Shown here piece by piece: positions 23,264-23,961 of a DNA stretch of 23,961 nt (its first letter is position 1; the number at the start of each line of letters is the position of its first letter). The position numbers and the translations under genes were made by a program. This DNA is from an uncultured Lachnospiraceae bacterium. Lineage in GTDB: Bacteria > Bacillota_A > Clostridia > Lachnospirales > Lachnospiraceae. Below the pieces are notes generated by a model. That model did not search any database. It saw nothing but the letters and a program-made list of their open reading frames with translations, and was not told the DNA's origin. The DNA lies in NCBI GenBank assembly GCA_947178085.1, contig CAMWWS010000005.1:1-23961 (forward strand), in the 5' to 3' direction.

Positions 23264-23413
23264 TTACTCAAACTCCATAGCCTCCAGTTCTTCTATCGTT
23301 TTTACAATCACATGCCCATTTTTAACCTGTTGATTGGCTTTTTTCAACTGTTCCATTTCATCGTCAAATAATATCTTAAAAATCTGTATACGGTTACAAA
23401 AAACGTATTTTTT
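23264..23413 (-). pseudogene. C-terminal remnant of a RelB/DinJ-like antitoxin
   Basis: The minus-strand frame between stops at 23414-23416 and 23264-23266 reads KKYVFCNRIQIFKILFDDEM then EQLKKANQQVKNGHVIVKTI and EELEAMEFE. The ending is very like the C-terminus of clostridial RelB/DinJ antitoxins (LKKAN-QQ-K-G-VIVKT-EELEAME). The ribbon-helix-helix N-terminus is missing, and there is no start codon before an internal Met that would leave 32 residues. No toxin gene follows in the same direction. It is therefore read as a decayed fragment, although expression of the 32-residue piece cannot be excluded. Confidence 0.6.
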
Positions 23414-23428
23414 TTAAAAATTTTCATG

Positions 23429-23434
23429 TATAAT
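23429..23434 (+). promoter_or_regulatory. -10 element of the esterase gene
   Basis: A perfect TATAAT 35 bases before the esterase ATG, with no convincing -35 (TATTTT at 17 bases). It may be weak or activator-dependent. Confidence 0.4.
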
Positions 23435-23468
23435 TCAGATATAAATAAAGCGCACAGGAGGTATAATT

Positions 23469-23961
23469 ATGAGATATATTACATTAGACATTAAAAATAA
23501 TGAATCTATGGACTATGCATCACTGTATTTATATTTGCTGGATGATTCGAAATCTATCAACATTCATGAGAGACCTATTGTGATTGTCTGCCCCGGTGGG
23601 GGATATTCGTATACGTCGGATAGAGAAGCAGAAATTGTAGCAATGCAGTTTTTGGCTATGGGGTATCATGCGGCAGTGCTCAGGTATTCTGTAGCGCCGG
23701 CAGTATTTCCGGCAGCAGTGCTGGAATTAGGGGAAGCAGTGAAGAGAATAAGGCAAAACAGTGAGGAATGGTGTATTGATGCCCATAAAATTGTTGTAGC
23801 AGGCTTCTCGGCGGGTGGTCATATGGCTGCCGGATATTGCATGTTTTGGGATAAGGAATGGATGATGGAAAGACTTGGGGCCAAAAAAGAGGAACTGCGT
23901 CCGGATGGCATGATTCTGGGATATCCGGTAATTACTTCAGGGGAATATGCCCATCGTGAAT
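23469..23961 (+). CDS. Alpha/beta-hydrolase (carbohydrate esterase/acetylxylan esterase-like), 3' end outside window
   Basis: The first 164 codons of an esterase. The oxyanion loop CPGGGYSYTSDREAE and the nucleophile elbow GFSAGGH (Ser at about residue 118) are clear alpha/beta-hydrolase motifs of the lipase/esterase group often used to deacetylate plant polysaccharides. There is no signal peptide, so it should act in the cytoplasm on imported oligosaccharides. AGGAGG lies 8 bases before ATG 23469. The catalytic Asp and His lie beyond the window. It could cooperate in metabolism with the GH31 enzyme at 7926, but the two are far apart and not in one operon. Confidence 0.88.
   Translation, partial: MRYITLDIKNNESMDYASLYLYLLDDSKSINIHERPIVIVCPGGGYSYTSDREAEIVAMQFLAMGYHAAVLRYSVAPAVFPAAVLELGEAVKRIRQNSEEWCIDAHKIVVAGFSAGGHMAAGYCMFWDKEWMMERLGAKKEELRPDGMILGYPVITSGEYAHRE

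Overview
The window looks like chromosome of a low-to-moderate GC, Gram-positive gut Clostridium-type bacterium, most likely a Lachnospiraceae relative (Roseburia/Agathobacter/Butyrivibrio-like). This is inferred from protein style, strong GGAGG ribosome sites, and the mix of BcrA-type and YtrA-type exporters, an Rpn nuclease and a GH31 enzyme. No rRNA, tRNA, CRISPR array, intact insertion sequence or prophage gene was seen. The first gene (methyltransferase) and the last gene (esterase) are cut by the window edges.

Layout. 1-1807: a HaeIII-like type II restriction-modification pair, with overlapping genes. 1808-2108: a gene-poor gap with a strong minus-strand promoter and the promoter of the next operon. 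2127-5670: response regulator, ABC ATPase, ABC-2 permease and histidine kinase, an antimicrobial-peptide-type sensing and export module with four phased CTTTAC repeats before the transporter. 5732-7694 (minus): a YtrA-type GntR regulator with its own ABC exporter. 7926-9893 (minus): a GH31 glycosidase. 9944-10765 (minus): a tandem hemerythrin. 10949-11358: a Phd-type antitoxin followed by a ParE-type toxin destroyed by an internal deletion. 11411-13393: a MATE efflux protein and an unknown membrane-anchored protein. 13478-17411: a TetR regulator and a third ABC exporter, separated by an oppositely oriented gene for a secreted FN3-like protein; the regulator and the exporter each sit behind a copy of the same 33-bp sequence. 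17416-18294 (minus): an Rpn-type nuclease. 18664-20284: three overlapping genes for a four-TM protein, a membrane-anchored LuxR-type regulator and a CPBP intramembrane protease. 20326-22363: a membrane Ser/Thr kinase divergent from a small HTH protein, with colliding promoters. 22373-23160 (minus): a 59-residue protein translationally linked to a GNAT acetyltransferase, resembling a toxin-antitoxin pair. 23264-23413 (minus): a RelB-like antitoxin remnant. 23469-end: an alpha/beta-hydrolase.

Taken together this is an accessory envelope-stress, defence and addiction-module region. It holds three separately regulated ABC-2 exporters (two-component, GntR, TetR), one MATE pump, a restriction system and three toxin-antitoxin-like loci in different states of decay. 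The most original candidates are the four-TM/LuxR/CPBP operon, which could release a membrane-held transcription factor by intramembrane proteolysis; the small protein plus GNAT pair; and the kinase/HTH pair with face-to-face promoters.
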